Both the position numbers and the translations under genes were made by a program. From Saprospiraceae bacterium (GTDB lineage Bacteria > Bacteroidota > Bacteroidia > Chitinophagales > Saprospiraceae): a stretch of 64,000 nt of DNA. The notes below the pieces were generated by a model. The model worked only from the letters and a program-made list of their open reading frames with translations, ran no database searches and was not told the origin of the DNA. Location: assembly GCA_016787415.1 (NCBI GenBank), contig JAEUUT010000229.1, positions 1-64,000 on the forward strand, given 5' to 3'. Of the stretch, positions 17,851 through 26,594 are shown in pieces. How positions within the stretch are numbered: the stretch's first letter is position 1; each line of letters starts with the position of its first letter.

Positions 17851-18531
17851 TCAGTCTCTGCTGCCCAGCAAAGCCCAAAGCAGATACAGGAACTGCACCA
17901 GTGCAGCCAGTGCAGCCGACACATAAGTCATGGCAGCCCAGGTGAGGGCATCTTTGGCGCCATCGTATTCGCGGCCGCGGGCAAAACCCGATTCATTCAG
18001 CCATACCAGGGCACGGCGGCTGGCGTCGAATTCTACGGGCAGCGTGATCAGGCTGAACAAGGTAGTAATACCGAAGGCTACCAGTGCAATAATCAGCAGG
18101 ATCGGGCTTTTGAAAAAACCGATACCCGCGATACCAAACATAAACAGGTATTGCTGTAGCGAAGCGGCGATATTTACCACGGGCACTAATTGGGAGCGCA
18201 TTTGCAGAAAACTGTATTGCGTAGCGTGTTGCACGGCGTGGCCACATTCGTGGGCAGCGACGGCAGCGGCGGCAACGTTGCGGCCGTGGTACACATCATG
18301 GCTGAGGTTTACCGTGTGGTCGGCCGGATTGTAGTGGTCTGTCAATTGACCTTCCACCTGTGTAATGCGCACATCGCCGATCCCGTAATGCCGCAGCATG
18401 GTAGCGGCTACTTCCGCTCCGCTCATGCCATTGGTAAGTGGCACCTGGGCGTATTTATTGAACTTGCTTTTCAGTACCGAACTCAGAATGAATCCGATGA
18501 TCATGAAAACAACACTAATGACAATCAACAT
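17851..18531 (-). CDS. Membrane zinc metallopeptidase, YugP/Zn_peptidase_2 family
   Basis: The 226-residue product starts with a membrane helix (about 1-20). The zinc-binding motif HECGH lies at residues 94-98, in AAAVAAHECGHAVQHA. Two or three more membrane segments follow at about 130-165 and 200-222. This matches the YugP-type neutral metallopeptidases, whose physiological substrates are unknown. The active site should lie close to the inner membrane. It is a single gene, convergent with the subtilisin gene. Confidence 0.88.
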   Translation of the reverse strand: MLIVISVVFMIIGFILSSVLKSKFNKYAQVPLTNGMSGAEVAATMLRHYGIGDVRITQVEGQLTDHYNPADHTVNLSHDVYHGRNVAAAAVAAHECGHAVQHATQYSFLQMRSQLVPVVNIAASLQQYLFMFGIAGIGFFKSPILLIIALVAFGITTLFSLITLPVEFDASRRALVWLNESGFARGREYDGAKDALTWAAMTYVSAALAALVQFLYLLWALLGSRD

Positions 18532-18700
18532 AGAAATGTGGTTTTATTAATTTTTTTGGCTTCGTTTAAACGTTTGAACGGCGCGAAAATAACGGATATT
18601 CGATCAATTTTTTCAACAGCCGGACAAACGTGAAGAAAACCGGCATCAAGTAAAAAAGTTCAAAAGGCTGTCGATCAGACATTTTTCTGAAAAAAACACC

Positions 18701-19456
18701 ATGAAAATTCAATTTATTCATAACAACACCACATTTGAGGCAGACCTCTCTAAGCCCATCGACTTGTCTATTCCACTGCGCAACGGATTTGATAATCCCA
18801 ATTGTTTCTGGGCGCCTCCGGTAGATTATTCGCCGGTGGTGGCAGGCAGTTTTGTCGGCAGCACAGAGCAGGGCGGGGTGGTCAATTTTTTCAACGTGAA
18901 GTTCAATCCGCACGGCAATGGCACCCATACCGAATGTGTTGGGCATATTGCCCGCGAGTGGTATGTGCTACATGAATGTTTGCGGGAACATCATTTTCCG
19001 GCGCGGCTATTGAGCGTATTTCCCCGAAAAACGGATTCGGGCGATCGGGTTGTTTTCCGCGACCAACTGGAGGATTGGTGGGACGATTCGGCGCCCCGCG
19101 CACTGGTGCTGCGCACGTTGCCGAACGACGACTTGAAAATGCGTACCAACTACTCAGGCGCCAACCCGCCCTACCTGCACCACGAAGCGGTGGCGTTTCT
19201 GGTGGAACAAGGCATCGAACATTTGCTACTCGACTTGCCTTCTGTCGATCGGGAAGAAGATGGCGGCGCCTTGCTTGCCCATCGCGCATTCTGGCAGTAC
19301 CCGGAAGCGGTGCGCACGCATTGCACCATTACAGAAATGGTGTATGCGCCCAATGAAGTGCCCGATGGATTTTATTTGCTTCAGTTACAAACAGCAAGTT
19401 TTGATCTGGATGCGTCGCCTTCCAGGCCTTGCCTGTATAGTTGTTCCAAATTGTGA
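18701..19456 (+). CDS. Cyclase-family metal hydrolase (kynurenine formamidase-like)
   Basis: The 251-residue product has an N-terminal DLSKPIDLSIPLRNG segment, the metal-binding motif HGNGTHTEC near residue 70, and LLLDLPSVDREEDGG with LAHRAFW in the second half. These are the marks of the cyclase/kynurenine formamidase family, which hydrolyses amides such as N-formylkynurenine. The substrate cannot be assigned, and no tryptophan degradation gene is adjacent. The stop lies 5 bases from the convergent stop of the thioesterase gene. Confidence 0.8.
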   Translation: MKIQFIHNNTTFEADLSKPIDLSIPLRNGFDNPNCFWAPPVDYSPVVAGSFVGSTEQGGVVNFFNVKFNPHGNGTHTECVGHIAREWYVLHECLREHHFPARLLSVFPRKTDSGDRVVFRDQLEDWWDDSAPRALVLRTLPNDDLKMRTNYSGANPPYLHHEAVAFLVEQGIEHLLLDLPSVDREEDGGALLAHRAFWQYPEAVRTHCTITEMVYAPNEVPDGFYLLQLQTASFDLDASPSRPCLYSCSKL

Positions 19457-19461
19457 GAAGT

Positions 19462-19887
19462 TCAATCCTTCCATTCTTCCCGCTTCCTGTACGCCACGCC
19501 TCTGAAAAAGGCCACGGCAGTACCATCCTGCTTGCGCACTGTAATAGCGTAATTGGAAATCTGATTTCCCAGGTTGTCTTCAGTAGCGGTGGCTACCAGT
19601 TCGTCGCCTTCCCGCACGGGCGCAGCATGTTCCACCGTGCAGTGGATCGATACCGTATGGCGGCCGCGCGAGTTGCAGGCAAAGGCAAAAGCGCTGTCGG
19701 CCAAAGAAAAAGTAATACCGCCATGTGCGACGCCAAAGCCATTGAGCATTTCGCCGCGCACTTTCATTTTCAAGGTACAGGTTCCTTCCGCAATGGCAAC
19801 CAGTTCCATACCCATCCAGTGGCTGAACGGATCGTTGTCGAACATGCGGTGAAAAATCGTAAGCGGATCAAGCGGACTGTTTTCCAT
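19462..19887 (-). CDS. paaI: PaaI-family acyl-CoA thioesterase
   Basis: The 141-residue hotdog-fold protein has the motif NGFGVAHGGITFSLADSAFA, in which HGG and Asp belong to the PaaI active site. PaaI hydrolyses ring-hydroxylated phenylacetyl-CoA and related CoA esters, freeing trapped CoA. It lies 35 bases after the paaE-like gene on the same strand, as expected for an operon of phenylacetate-type functions. No paaABCD oxygenase genes are present in the window. Confidence 0.85.
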   Translation of the reverse strand: MENSPLDPLTIFHRMFDNDPFSHWMGMELVAIAEGTCTLKMKVRGEMLNGFGVAHGGITFSLADSAFAFACNSRGRHTVSIHCTVEHAAPVREGDELVATATEDNLGNQISNYAITVRKQDGTAVAFFRGVAYRKREEWKD

Positions 19888-19922
19888 GGTAAATCGACTT
19901 GAAAATCATTAAAAAAGACGCA

Positions 19923-21005
19923 TCAGGCATCAAAACTCACCACCACGCGCCGGCTTTTGGGATGCGACTGACAGGTGAGCACATAACCTGCCGCTACTTC
20001 GTCGGGTTCCAGACCGTAGTTGATGTCCATTTGCACCTCACCTTCCAGCACACGTGCCTTGCAAGTGCTGCAAACGCCGCCTTTGCAGGAAAAAGGGAGG
20101 TCTGCGCCGGCGCGCATGGCAGCATCCAGCAAAGTAGAACCGGCAGAAGGCAAGGTGAAATCCAGTTTTACGCCGTCCTGAATGACGGTGACGGATGCTT
20201 CAAAACTGTTGTTGGCTGCGGTCGATACTTGCGCGGGGTCTTTTTTGGGCGCTCCGGGTGTTGTAAACAATTCAAAATGAATCTTCTCTGCAGGCACGCC
20301 CAATTCCGACAAAGCATCGCGCACCTCGAAAATCATCTCCTCCGGTCCGCATAGAAAAACCTGATCGACGCTGTCCGGCTGAAAAAAGTATTTTGCGTAG
20401 GCGCGGCATTTTTCGCCGTCGATGCGCCCGAAAAACAAGGGGCTGCCCAACGACTCGCGGCTGAGCACATGGTGTACCGACAGCCGTTCAGGATACAGGT
20501 TTTTGAGTTGTTCGAGTTGTTCGCGGAATACAATATGATCGAAGCCCCGATTGCCATAAAAGAGGATAAACCTGCTGTGCGGCTCCTGCACCAGCGTACT
20601 TTTCAGGATGGAAATAACGGGCGTGATGCCGCTTCCTGCCGCAAAAGCCACATAGGTGCGGGCTTGTTCGGTGTGTAATTCGGTGTAAAAACGCCCTTGC
20701 GGTGGCATCACTCGAATTTCATCGCCGACTTGCAGGCGCTCGTTGGCAAAAGTGCTGAACAGGCCGCCTTCAATTTTTTTGACTGCTACCCGCCATTCCT
20801 GTTCATGTGGTGCTGAACAAATGGAGTAAGAGCGCCGGACGTCCTGCCCGTCGATGACGGTACGCAAGGTTAGGTATTGCCCTTGTACAAAATGAAAAAG
20901 TTCGCGCAGTTCTTCGGGCACTTCAAAAGCAATCGAAACGGTATCAGCCGTTTCGCGGCGCAATTCACTGACACGAAGGGGGTAGAATTTGGTGGTGGCG
21001 GACAT
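19923..21005 (-). CDS. paaE: PaaE-like ferredoxin reductase (FAD/NAD(P)H/2Fe-2S)
   Basis: The 360-residue product has an FAD-binding barrel (motif RRSYSICS near 62) and an NAD(P)-binding domain (GSGITPVISILKS). A C-terminal plant-type ferredoxin domain has Cys307, Cys312, Cys315 and Cys345 for the 2Fe-2S cluster. In the phenylacetate pathway PaaE supplies electrons to the PaaABC epoxidase; those subunits are not nearby, so another oxygenase or desaturase partner is possible. ATG 21005 was chosen: the frame runs on to 21095, but the extra part translates a hairpin repeat (peptide LRTYDSGL). Confidence 0.85.
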   Translation of the reverse strand: MSATTKFYPLRVSELRRETADTVSIAFEVPEELRELFHFVQGQYLTLRTVIDGQDVRRSYSICSAPHEQEWRVAVKKIEGGLFSTFANERLQVGDEIRVMPPQGRFYTELHTEQARTYVAFAAGSGITPVISILKSTLVQEPHSRFILFYGNRGFDHIVFREQLEQLKNLYPERLSVHHVLSRESLGSPLFFGRIDGEKCRAYAKYFFQPDSVDQVFLCGPEEMIFEVRDALSELGVPAEKIHFELFTTPGAPKKDPAQVSTAANNSFEASVTVIQDGVKLDFTLPSAGSTLLDAAMRAGADLPFSCKGGVCSTCKARVLEGEVQMDINYGLEPDEVAAGYVLTCQSHPKSRRVVVSFDA

Positions 21006-21022
21006 ATTTGGAAGACTTAACT

Positions 21023-21151
21023 TAAGTCCTGAGTCGTAAGTCCTAAGTCCGTAGAGTACGCCTATGTACCCTTGTTTTTTTATTGGTGACGCCAAAAATA
21101 CATAGGTGTACTCTACGGACTTAGGACTCAGGACTTACGACTCAGGACTTT
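21023..21151. repeat. Heptamer-armed hairpin element, GAGTCCT type
   Basis: The left arm (21023-21068) and right arm (21099-21151) share units AAGTCCT, GAGTCGT and GAGTCCT and the core GTAGAGTACRCCTATGTA. The right arm has one extra GAGTCCT unit. The loop holds CTTG and CCAA. It lies between two minus-strand genes, 18 bases upstream of the paaE start and beyond the rpsT terminator. The inner end of the right arm contains CAAAAATA, a possible minus-strand -7 box. Confidence 0.9.
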
Positions 21152-21162
21152 AAAAACAACAC

Positions 21163-21198
21163 AAAAAGTGTATCTCGTGGTCACGGGATACACTTTTT
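21163..21198 (-). terminator. Intrinsic terminator of rpsT
   Basis: Twelve-base arms (21163-21174 and 21187-21198) pair perfectly, flanked by five A on one side and five T on the other. It lies 40 bases beyond the rpsT stop. The symmetric A/T tracts would allow action in both directions. Confidence 0.8.
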
Positions 21199-21237
21199 GG
21201 TGCGCTGCAAACAACGCTTATGTGCTACAAAGGCGAC

Positions 21238-21495
21238 TTAGGAAGCCAGTGCGTTCACGTGACGCATCAGACCGCTTTTCAGGTTGGACGCCTTGTTGCG
21301 GTGGATGTTGCCACGTTTTGCCAGTTTGTCAATCATGCTGACAACCTTTGGCAGAAAGTTCAGCGCTTCGGCTTTGTCTTTCAGGTCGCGCAGGTTTTTA
21401 ATAGCCGTACGAGCCGTTTTTTTGTAGTAACGGTTTTGCAGACGACGCTTCTCGGTCTGGCGAATGCGCTTGAGTGCAGATTTGTGATGTGCCAT
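21238..21495 (-). CDS. rpsT: 30S ribosomal protein S20
   Basis: The 85-residue basic protein begins MAHHKSALKRIRQTEKRRLQ, the S20 signature. It continues with TARTAIKNLRDL and KRGNIHRNKASNLKSGL. S20 binds 16S rRNA early in assembly of the small subunit. It is a single gene with its own predicted promoter box and terminator. No oddities are seen. Confidence 0.97.
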   Translation of the reverse strand: MAHHKSALKRIRQTEKRRLQNRYYKKTARTAIKNLRDLKDKAEALNFLPKVVSMIDKLAKRGNIHRNKASNLKSGLMRHVNALAS

Positions 21496-21560
21496 ATATT
21501 TACTTCAGCCTAAAATGCGGAAAAAATGGTATAAAAAGCAGGTGTTTTTGTTTGGGCGGG

Positions 21561-21568
21561 CAAAGGTA
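21561..21568 (-). promoter_or_regulatory. Predicted -7 box for rpsT
   Basis: On the minus strand the box reads TACCTTTG, an exact TANNTTTG match 66 bases upstream of the rpsT ATG. No TTG is seen at the usual distance of about 20 bases. Confidence 0.45.
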
Positions 21569-21614
21569 TGATTTAATTCTTGGAAAAGAAAAAGAGTGGC
21601 AAAAGATTTTTTGT

Positions 21615-21750
21615 GAGTCCTGAGTCGTAAGTCCTGAGTCCTAAGTCTGTAGCGTACACCTACATACTCTTGGTATTTAATATCAGTAATGCCAAGACTA
21701 TGTAGGTGTACGCTACAGACTTAGGACTCAGGACTTACGACTCAGGACTA
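21615..21750. repeat. Heptamer-armed hairpin element, GAGTCCT type
   Basis: The arms (21615-21666 and 21699-21750) pair over about 50 bp. Each has units GAGTCCT, GAGTCGT and AAGTCCT and the core GTAGCGTACACCTACATA. The loop is closed by CTTGG/CCAAG (21669-21696). It lies in the 362-base gap between divergent rpsT and the 2-oxoglutarate dehydrogenase gene, so it cannot be a terminator for either. Confidence 0.9.
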
Positions 21751-21812
21751 CTCGTGTTGATTTTTTTCAAAAAAACTAAAACACAAGCCCCTCAAAAACC
21801 GTTAGGTGTTGC

Positions 21813-21820
21813 TACTTTTG
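21813..21820 (+). promoter_or_regulatory. Predicted -7 box for the 2-oxoglutarate dehydrogenase gene
   Basis: TACTTTTG lies 38 bases before the ATG. No clear TTG box was found upstream. Confidence 0.4.
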
Positions 21821-21857
21821 CGGGCTTTTTACCCCTGTTTTATTTGATTTTTGAACG

Positions 21858-24602
21858 ATGAAAGATATTTCGGCCATTTTCAACGCCCACCCACAATACA
21901 TCGACGGACTGTATCGCTCCTGGCTCAACGACCCCGCATCGGTGGAAACCGACTGGCAGGCATTTTTCCGGGGTTTCGACTTTGCTCTGTCATCTGCCAA
22001 TGGCAATGGCTCGGCGGCTTCTTCGGAGGCCAGTCCGATACAACTCCAGAAAGAATTCGGCGTGATCGGGCTGATCCACGGCTACCGCGATCGGGGGCAT
22101 ACCCTGTCGACCACCAACCCAATCAAACCGCGAAAAAACCGCAAACCCCGCCTGGATTTGGCCGATTACGGCTTGTCGGAAGCCGATCTGGATGAAAAAT
22201 TCAGTGCCGGTTTTGAAATCGGCATGCCTGGCGCTACACTGCGCCAGATCGTAGAGCGCCTGCACATGCTGTACTGCGGCAACATCGGGTTTGAAAGCAC
22301 ACACGTGTTCGACAAGGAGCGCCGACAGTGGCTGCGCGAAAAAATTGAAAACCGCGACCTGCACTCCGACTACGGTTTTTCGCTGGAAAAGAAAAAACGC
22401 ATCCTCGAAAAACTCAACGGCGCCGTCGGCTTCGAGCAGTTTTTGGCCACCAAATTCGTCGGCCAGAAACGCTTCGGCCTCGAAGGCGGCGAAGCGGCTA
22501 TCCCGGCGCTCGATGCTATGATCAACAAATCGGCGGACAGCGAAACACCCGTCGAGGAAGTCGTGATCGGTATGGCCCACCGCGGCCGCCTCAATGTGCT
22601 GTGCAATATCGTGGGCAAAACCTACGACCAGATTTTCAATGCATTTGAAGATAAATCCATTCCCGACCAGAGTTTTGGCTCCGGCGACGTAAAATACCAC
22701 CAGGGTTATTCCTCCCAGGTGAATGCGCTGAATGGCAAGTCCTTGTATGTCAAACTATTGCCCAACCCCAGTCACCTCGAAGCCGTCAATCCAGTGGTAG
22801 AAGGTTTCAGCCGCGCCAAACTCGATATTCTCTATGGCGGCGTGTACGACCGCGTGTTGCCCATTCTCATCCACGGCGATGCGGCCGTAGCCGGACAAGG
22901 CATCGTGTACGAAGTAACGCAAATGATGAGCCTGGCAGGTTACAACACGGGCGGTACGGTACACCTGGTGATCAACAACCAGATCGGCTTTACGACCAGT
23001 TGGGAAGACGCGCGCTCCTCGACCTACTGCACGTCGGTGGCCGAGGTGGTGCAGGCGCCGGTGTTTCACGTAAATGGCGACGACCCGGAAGCCGTGGTGT
23101 TTGCCACCGAACTCGCTACGGAATACCGCCAGCGTTTCAATTCCGACGTGTTTATCGATATGGTGTGCTACCGCAAAAACGGGCACAATGAAAGCGACGA
23201 ACCGCGCTTTACCTCGCCGGGGCTGTGGAAAATCATCGAAAAACACGACGACCCGCGTAAAATTTATAACGACATGCTGATTAAACGCGGCGATGTCGAC
23301 GAGCAACTCGCTCGTAATATGGACGCCGAATTCAAGGCCGACCTGCAGGCGCGCCTCGACAACGTGCGCCAGAATCCGCTGCCCTACACCTATCAGGAGC
23401 CGGAACTGCAATGGAAATCGCTGAAAAAAACCTTCGACGACAAGGATTTTGAAGAAAGCCCTGAAACGGGCGTTCCGCGCGCAGTGATCGACAAGATACT
23501 GAACCACCTCCTCACTTTCCCGGAAGGTTTCACACCGCTGCCGCAAATTTCCAAACTCAACGACGCCAAAAAACAACTCGTCGCCAGCGGGAAAATCGAC
23601 TGGGCACTGGGCGAACTACTCGCCTACGGCACACTCCTGCTCGAAGGCCGCGACGTGCGCATGAGCGGACAGGATGTGAAACGCGGCACTTTCAGCCACC
23701 GTCATGCCTGCATCTACGATGCCAACAACGACCACGAAGTCAACCGACTCGAAGGCCTGAGCGACAAACAGGGCAAACTCCGCATTTTCAACTCCCTACT
23801 GTCGGAATACGCCGTGCTGGGCTTCGAATACGGCTACTCGCTGGCTACGCCCGAAGCGCTGGTGGTGTGGGAAGCGCAGTTTGGCGACTTTGCCAATGGC
23901 GCAGGCACCATCATCGACCAGTTTATTTTTGCGGGTGAAAGCAAATGGAGCCGTATGAGCGGCATCGTTATGCTGCTGCCGCATGGCTACGAAGGCCAGG
24001 GCCCCGAACACTCTTCGGCCCGCCTCGAACGCTTCCTGCAAGGCTGCGCCGAAAACAACGTGACGGTAGCCAACGTCACTTCTGCCAGCAACTTTTTCCA
24101 CCTGCTGCGCCGCCAGTTGACGCGCCCGTTCCGCAAGCCGCTGATCGTGATGTCGCCCAAATCGGGCTTGCGCGCGCCGTTCAACCTCGGCGAACTCAGC
24201 GAACTGGAAACCGGCAACCGTTTCCGCGAACTCATCGACGACGCTTCAGTGAAAGCCAAAGACGTGAAACGCGTGCTCGTTTGCTCCGGCAAGGTGTACT
24301 ACGACTTGCTGAAACGCCAGCAGGATGAACAACGCACGGACGTGGCCATCGTCCGCCTGGAACAGATTTTTCCTTTCCCGAAAAAACAGTTCGACGCCCT
24401 GCGCAAAAAATACGCAAAAGCGGAATTCGTGTGGGTGCAGGAAGAGCCGCGCAATATGGGCGCCTGGGGCTTCCTCGCTACGCACTACAGCGAATACGGC
24501 TGGCGCTGCGTGAGCCGCCGCGCTGCTGCTTCTCCGGCTACGGGTTTCCCGAAAGCGCATGAGAAGGAGCAGATGGAGATTGTGGCGGAGGCGTTTGGGT
24601 AG
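21858..24602 (+). CDS. sucA: 2-oxoglutarate dehydrogenase E1 component
   Basis: This thiamine-diphosphate enzyme decarboxylates 2-oxoglutarate in the TCA cycle (EC 1.2.4.2). The 914-residue product is of usual length. It has the N-terminal E2-binding-type segment (FNAHPQYIDGLYRSWLNDP) and HGYRDRGHTLSTTNP. It also has GMAHRGRLNVLCNI, HINGDDPE-like FHVNGDDPEAVVF and CYRKNGHNESDEPRFT. The C-terminal transketolase part has GYEGQGPEHSSARLERFLQ and VWVQEEPRNMGAW. The E2 (sucB) gene usually follows E1 but is not here: the next gene is on the other strand after a hairpin element. Confidence 0.97.
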   Translation: MKDISAIFNAHPQYIDGLYRSWLNDPASVETDWQAFFRGFDFALSSANGNGSAASSEASPIQLQKEFGVIGLIHGYRDRGHTLSTTNPIKPRKNRKPRLDLADYGLSEADLDEKFSAGFEIGMPGATLRQIVERLHMLYCGNIGFESTHVFDKERRQWLREKIENRDLHSDYGFSLEKKKRILEKLNGAVGFEQFLATKFVGQKRFGLEGGEAAIPALDAMINKSADSETPVEEVVIGMAHRGRLNVLCNIVGKTYDQIFNAFEDKSIPDQSFGSGDVKYHQGYSSQVNALNGKSLYVKLLPNPSHLEAVNPVVEGFSRAKLDILYGGVYDRVLPILIHGDAAVAGQGIVYEVTQMMSLAGYNTGGTVHLVINNQIGFTTSWEDARSSTYCTSVAEVVQAPVFHVNGDDPEAVVFATELATEYRQRFNSDVFIDMVCYRKNGHNESDEPRFTSPGLWKIIEKHDDPRKIYNDMLIKRGDVDEQLARNMDAEFKADLQARLDNVRQNPLPYTYQEPELQWKSLKKTFDDKDFEESPETGVPRAVIDKILNHLLTFPEGFTPLPQISKLNDAKKQLVASGKIDWALGELLAYGTLLLEGRDVRMSGQDVKRGTFSHRHACIYDANNDHEVNRLEGLSDKQGKLRIFNSLLSEYAVLGFEYGYSLATPEALVVWEAQFGDFANGAGTIIDQFIFAGESKWSRMSGIVMLLPHGYEGQGPEHSSARLERFLQGCAENNVTVANVTSASNFFHLLRRQLTRPFRKPLIVMSPKSGLRAPFNLGELSELETGNRFRELIDDASVKAKDVKRVLVCSGKVYYDLLKRQQDEQRTDVAIVRLEQIFPFPKKQFDALRKKYAKAEFVWVQEEPRNMGAWGFLATHYSEYGWRCVSRRAAASPATGFPKAHEKEQMEIVAEAFG

Positions 24603-24604
24603 GT

Positions 24605-24774
24605 TGAATCAGGACTTTTGGGATTTAAAGGATTAGAAGGATGCACAACCGGATGTCGAAATTAATAAGATTGGACTGAAATAAGCCTCCGGGATTAATT
24701 GGACTGAATTATTTGAATTTCGACATCAGGTTGTGCATCCTTCTAATCCTTTAAATCCCCAAAATCCTGATTCA
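24605..24774. repeat. Long inverted repeat with 9-base GGAT units
   Basis: The arms at 24605-24663 and 24716-24774 are almost perfectly complementary over 59 bases. They contain the run GGATTTAAA, GGATTAGAA, GGATGCACA. The centre holds two copies of ATTGGACTGAA. It lies between convergent genes, 2 bases after the sucA stop and 9 bases before the next stop. The nonamers match those at 12401-12664. Confidence 0.88.
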
Positions 24775-24783
24775 TCCCCTTCA

Positions 24784-26445
24784 TCACCCGCCTCTCTTCC
24801 GCTTCACCCCCTGCACCACACTGTGCACGTCCTCTCGCACATGCTGGCGCACAGGCGCGGGTTTTTCTTCCAGAATTTTTTCCACGCGTTCGGCGGCCTG
24901 GGTGCTGCCGGCAGTTTGCAGGGCAGGCAAGAGGCGCTGCACGTCTTCCGTCGAGCGGGCCGACTGCATTTTTTTCACCAGCGCAGCATCGATGTCGGCC
25001 TGGGTATTGCGCAGCACTTCTGGCCGGGAGGCGGCGGCTTCGGCCACTTCTTCGAGGCGTTCCTGGCGCGGAAAATCGCGCAGGTAGGCTTGTACTTTCG
25101 TTTCGGTGGGCTGGGTGCGGATAGACGCCACGTAGGCACTTTCCACTTCCTGCATGAGTTCGGCGCGGTTTTGCACGGCGGCTTTGAGTTCGGGCAGGCG
25201 TTCGCTTTCGGGAAAATCGCGTACAAATTGCTGGATTTTTCGTTCGTCGGGCTGATCGCGGATGGCAGCGATGGAGGCCGTTTCCAGCGTTGTGATGCGC
25301 TTTTCCACCCGCGCTTCGAATTTTCCTTGCCGGTACAGACGCTGGTAGTCGCGCAGGTCGGCCAGTTGGCCGCTTTCTTCGGCTTTGTAGAGGTAGGCTT
25401 TTTCGAGGTAAGGGCTGCCTTTCGGCGTATATTCTTCGATGTAGGCAGCGTAGGCGCTCACGTCGTTTTTGATGCTGGCTACCCACCAGTCGCGGGTGGC
25501 AGGCGGTGTGAGCGCCCAGGTAGCAGAAGGCGCTACCACGATAAATGCCAGAAACAGGGCCAGGGGTTTCAGGCGGTTGGGCGCTGTTGATTCGGCGGGT
25601 TCCGGTGCTTTCGGCGGCTCTATGGCTTCTTTGGTTTCATAATTCACCTGAAAACCACCCGCGGCGGTAGACGAACTTTGAAACGCAAAACTTTGTCCGC
25701 TGGGTTTGAAATCGGCCTGCTCCGCCGGTGCGCGCACTTCCGTCACAATGGTCACGGTTTCCAGCAGCGACACATCGCGCGGGATAGGCTCGGCAAAACC
25801 CTCTACTTTTTCCAGAATCGACACCTTCACCAGCAATTGGTGTACGCCCTCCCGAAGCGGCGTAACGCTGAAATTCCATTCCGTAAAACCGGCATCGCGC
25901 ACCAATTGGGTGCGGGCATTGAGGGCTGTAATCTGAAATGTAGCGCCCTCGGCGTCGAGCAGTTCGGCGCTCATCACATCGGAAATTTCCACCTGCCCGC
26001 GCACCTGCACGTGTTCGTCGAGCACAATATTTTCCAGAATAGCATCTTCATCTACGGCCACCCGAATGGTGCAGCGCGTGGGTTTTTGAAGCGGCATCAC
26101 ATCCGGTACGCGGTACAGTACGCTGCCGCGCCGGGCTGCCTTGCCACTGGAGGTATTGGCTGCTGCGGCTTCAAAATCTACTTCCTGAAGCGCTCCAAGT
26201 AAATCGAAGAAATCGGCCGACACCTGATCTACCAGCCTTCGGTAGTCTTCCGGCGAAATAGTGTTGCGAAACCGCTCTTTGTTGGCAGCATTCAGCCGGG
26301 CCATGAGGGCCGACACAATGCGGTATTTTTCCGAGCCTTCGGGCAATTGGCCCAGCAATGCCTGCAAGGCGCCGGGCAGGTCGGCATCGCGGATTTGTGC
26401 TTCGAGTGTATGGCGCAGGTCGGCAAGTGGTTGGGAGAGCGGCAT
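24784..26445 (-). CDS. Membrane protein with N-terminal effector-associated-domain-like helices and C-terminal helical repeats
   Basis: The product is 553 residues. Residues 1-92 are helical (DLRHTLEAQIRDADLPGALQALLGQ... then EDYRRLVDQVSADFFDLLGAL) and resemble the effector-associated domains (EADs) of bacterial conflict systems. A beta-rich domain covers about 105-240. A Pro-rich stretch and one membrane helix follow (292-312, LALFLAFIVVAPSATWAL). The C-terminal part is helical, with a repeated unit IRDQPDERKIQQFVRDFP / IRTQPTETKVQAYLRDFP. EADs pair regulatory and effector proteins, so this may be a membrane-bound adaptor; that is inference. ATG 26445 was chosen because a -7 box overlaps the alternative TTG at 26469. 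I cannot name the family firmly. Confidence 0.6.
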   Translation of the reverse strand: MPLSQPLADLRHTLEAQIRDADLPGALQALLGQLPEGSEKYRIVSALMARLNAANKERFRNTISPEDYRRLVDQVSADFFDLLGALQEVDFEAAAANTSSGKAARRGSVLYRVPDVMPLQKPTRCTIRVAVDEDAILENIVLDEHVQVRGQVEISDVMSAELLDAEGATFQITALNARTQLVRDAGFTEWNFSVTPLREGVHQLLVKVSILEKVEGFAEPIPRDVSLLETVTIVTEVRAPAEQADFKPSGQSFAFQSSSTAAGGFQVNYETKEAIEPPKAPEPAESTAPNRLKPLALFLAFIVVAPSATWALTPPATRDWWVASIKNDVSAYAAYIEEYTPKGSPYLEKAYLYKAEESGQLADLRDYQRLYRQGKFEARVEKRITTLETASIAAIRDQPDERKIQQFVRDFPESERLPELKAAVQNRAELMQEVESAYVASIRTQPTETKVQAYLRDFPRQERLEEVAEAAASRPEVLRNTQADIDAALVKKMQSARSTEDVQRLLPALQTAGSTQAAERVEKILEEKPAPVRQHVREDVHSVVQGVKRKRGG

Positions 26446-26466
26446 GGTGGACGGGTTTGGATGAGG

Positions 26467-26474
26467 CAAAGATA
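26467..26474 (-). promoter_or_regulatory. Predicted -7 box of the EAD-like gene
   Basis: On the minus strand the box reads TATCTTTG, which would start transcription about 15 bases before ATG 26445. No TTG is seen at the usual spacing, where the heptamer array lies. Confidence 0.4.
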
Positions 26475-26486
26475 GGAGGGAGAGAG

Positions 26487-26593
26487 GAGTTATGAGTTAT
26501 GAGTTATGAGTTATGAGTGTTGGTGCTGTACACCTGGCTTTGTTAATTGAGTAGCCAGGTGTACAGCACCAACACTCATAACTCATAACTCTC
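26487..26593. repeat. Heptamer-armed hairpin element, GAGTTAT type
   Basis: The left arm (26487-26539) has four GAGTTAT units. The right arm (26553-26593) has two. Both then run into GAGTGTTGGTGCTGTACACCTGGCT, a near-perfect 25-bp inner stem around a 13-base loop. It separates two minus-strand genes, and the upstream stop adjoins the right array. Confidence 0.9.
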
Positions 26594-26594
26594 T

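Noticed and set aside
21093..21100. Minus-strand -7 box (TATTTTTG) for paaE inside the hairpin
   Set aside because: It fits TANNTTTG, but there is no TTG at the required distance and it overlaps the element's inner arm. It was kept as a comment only.
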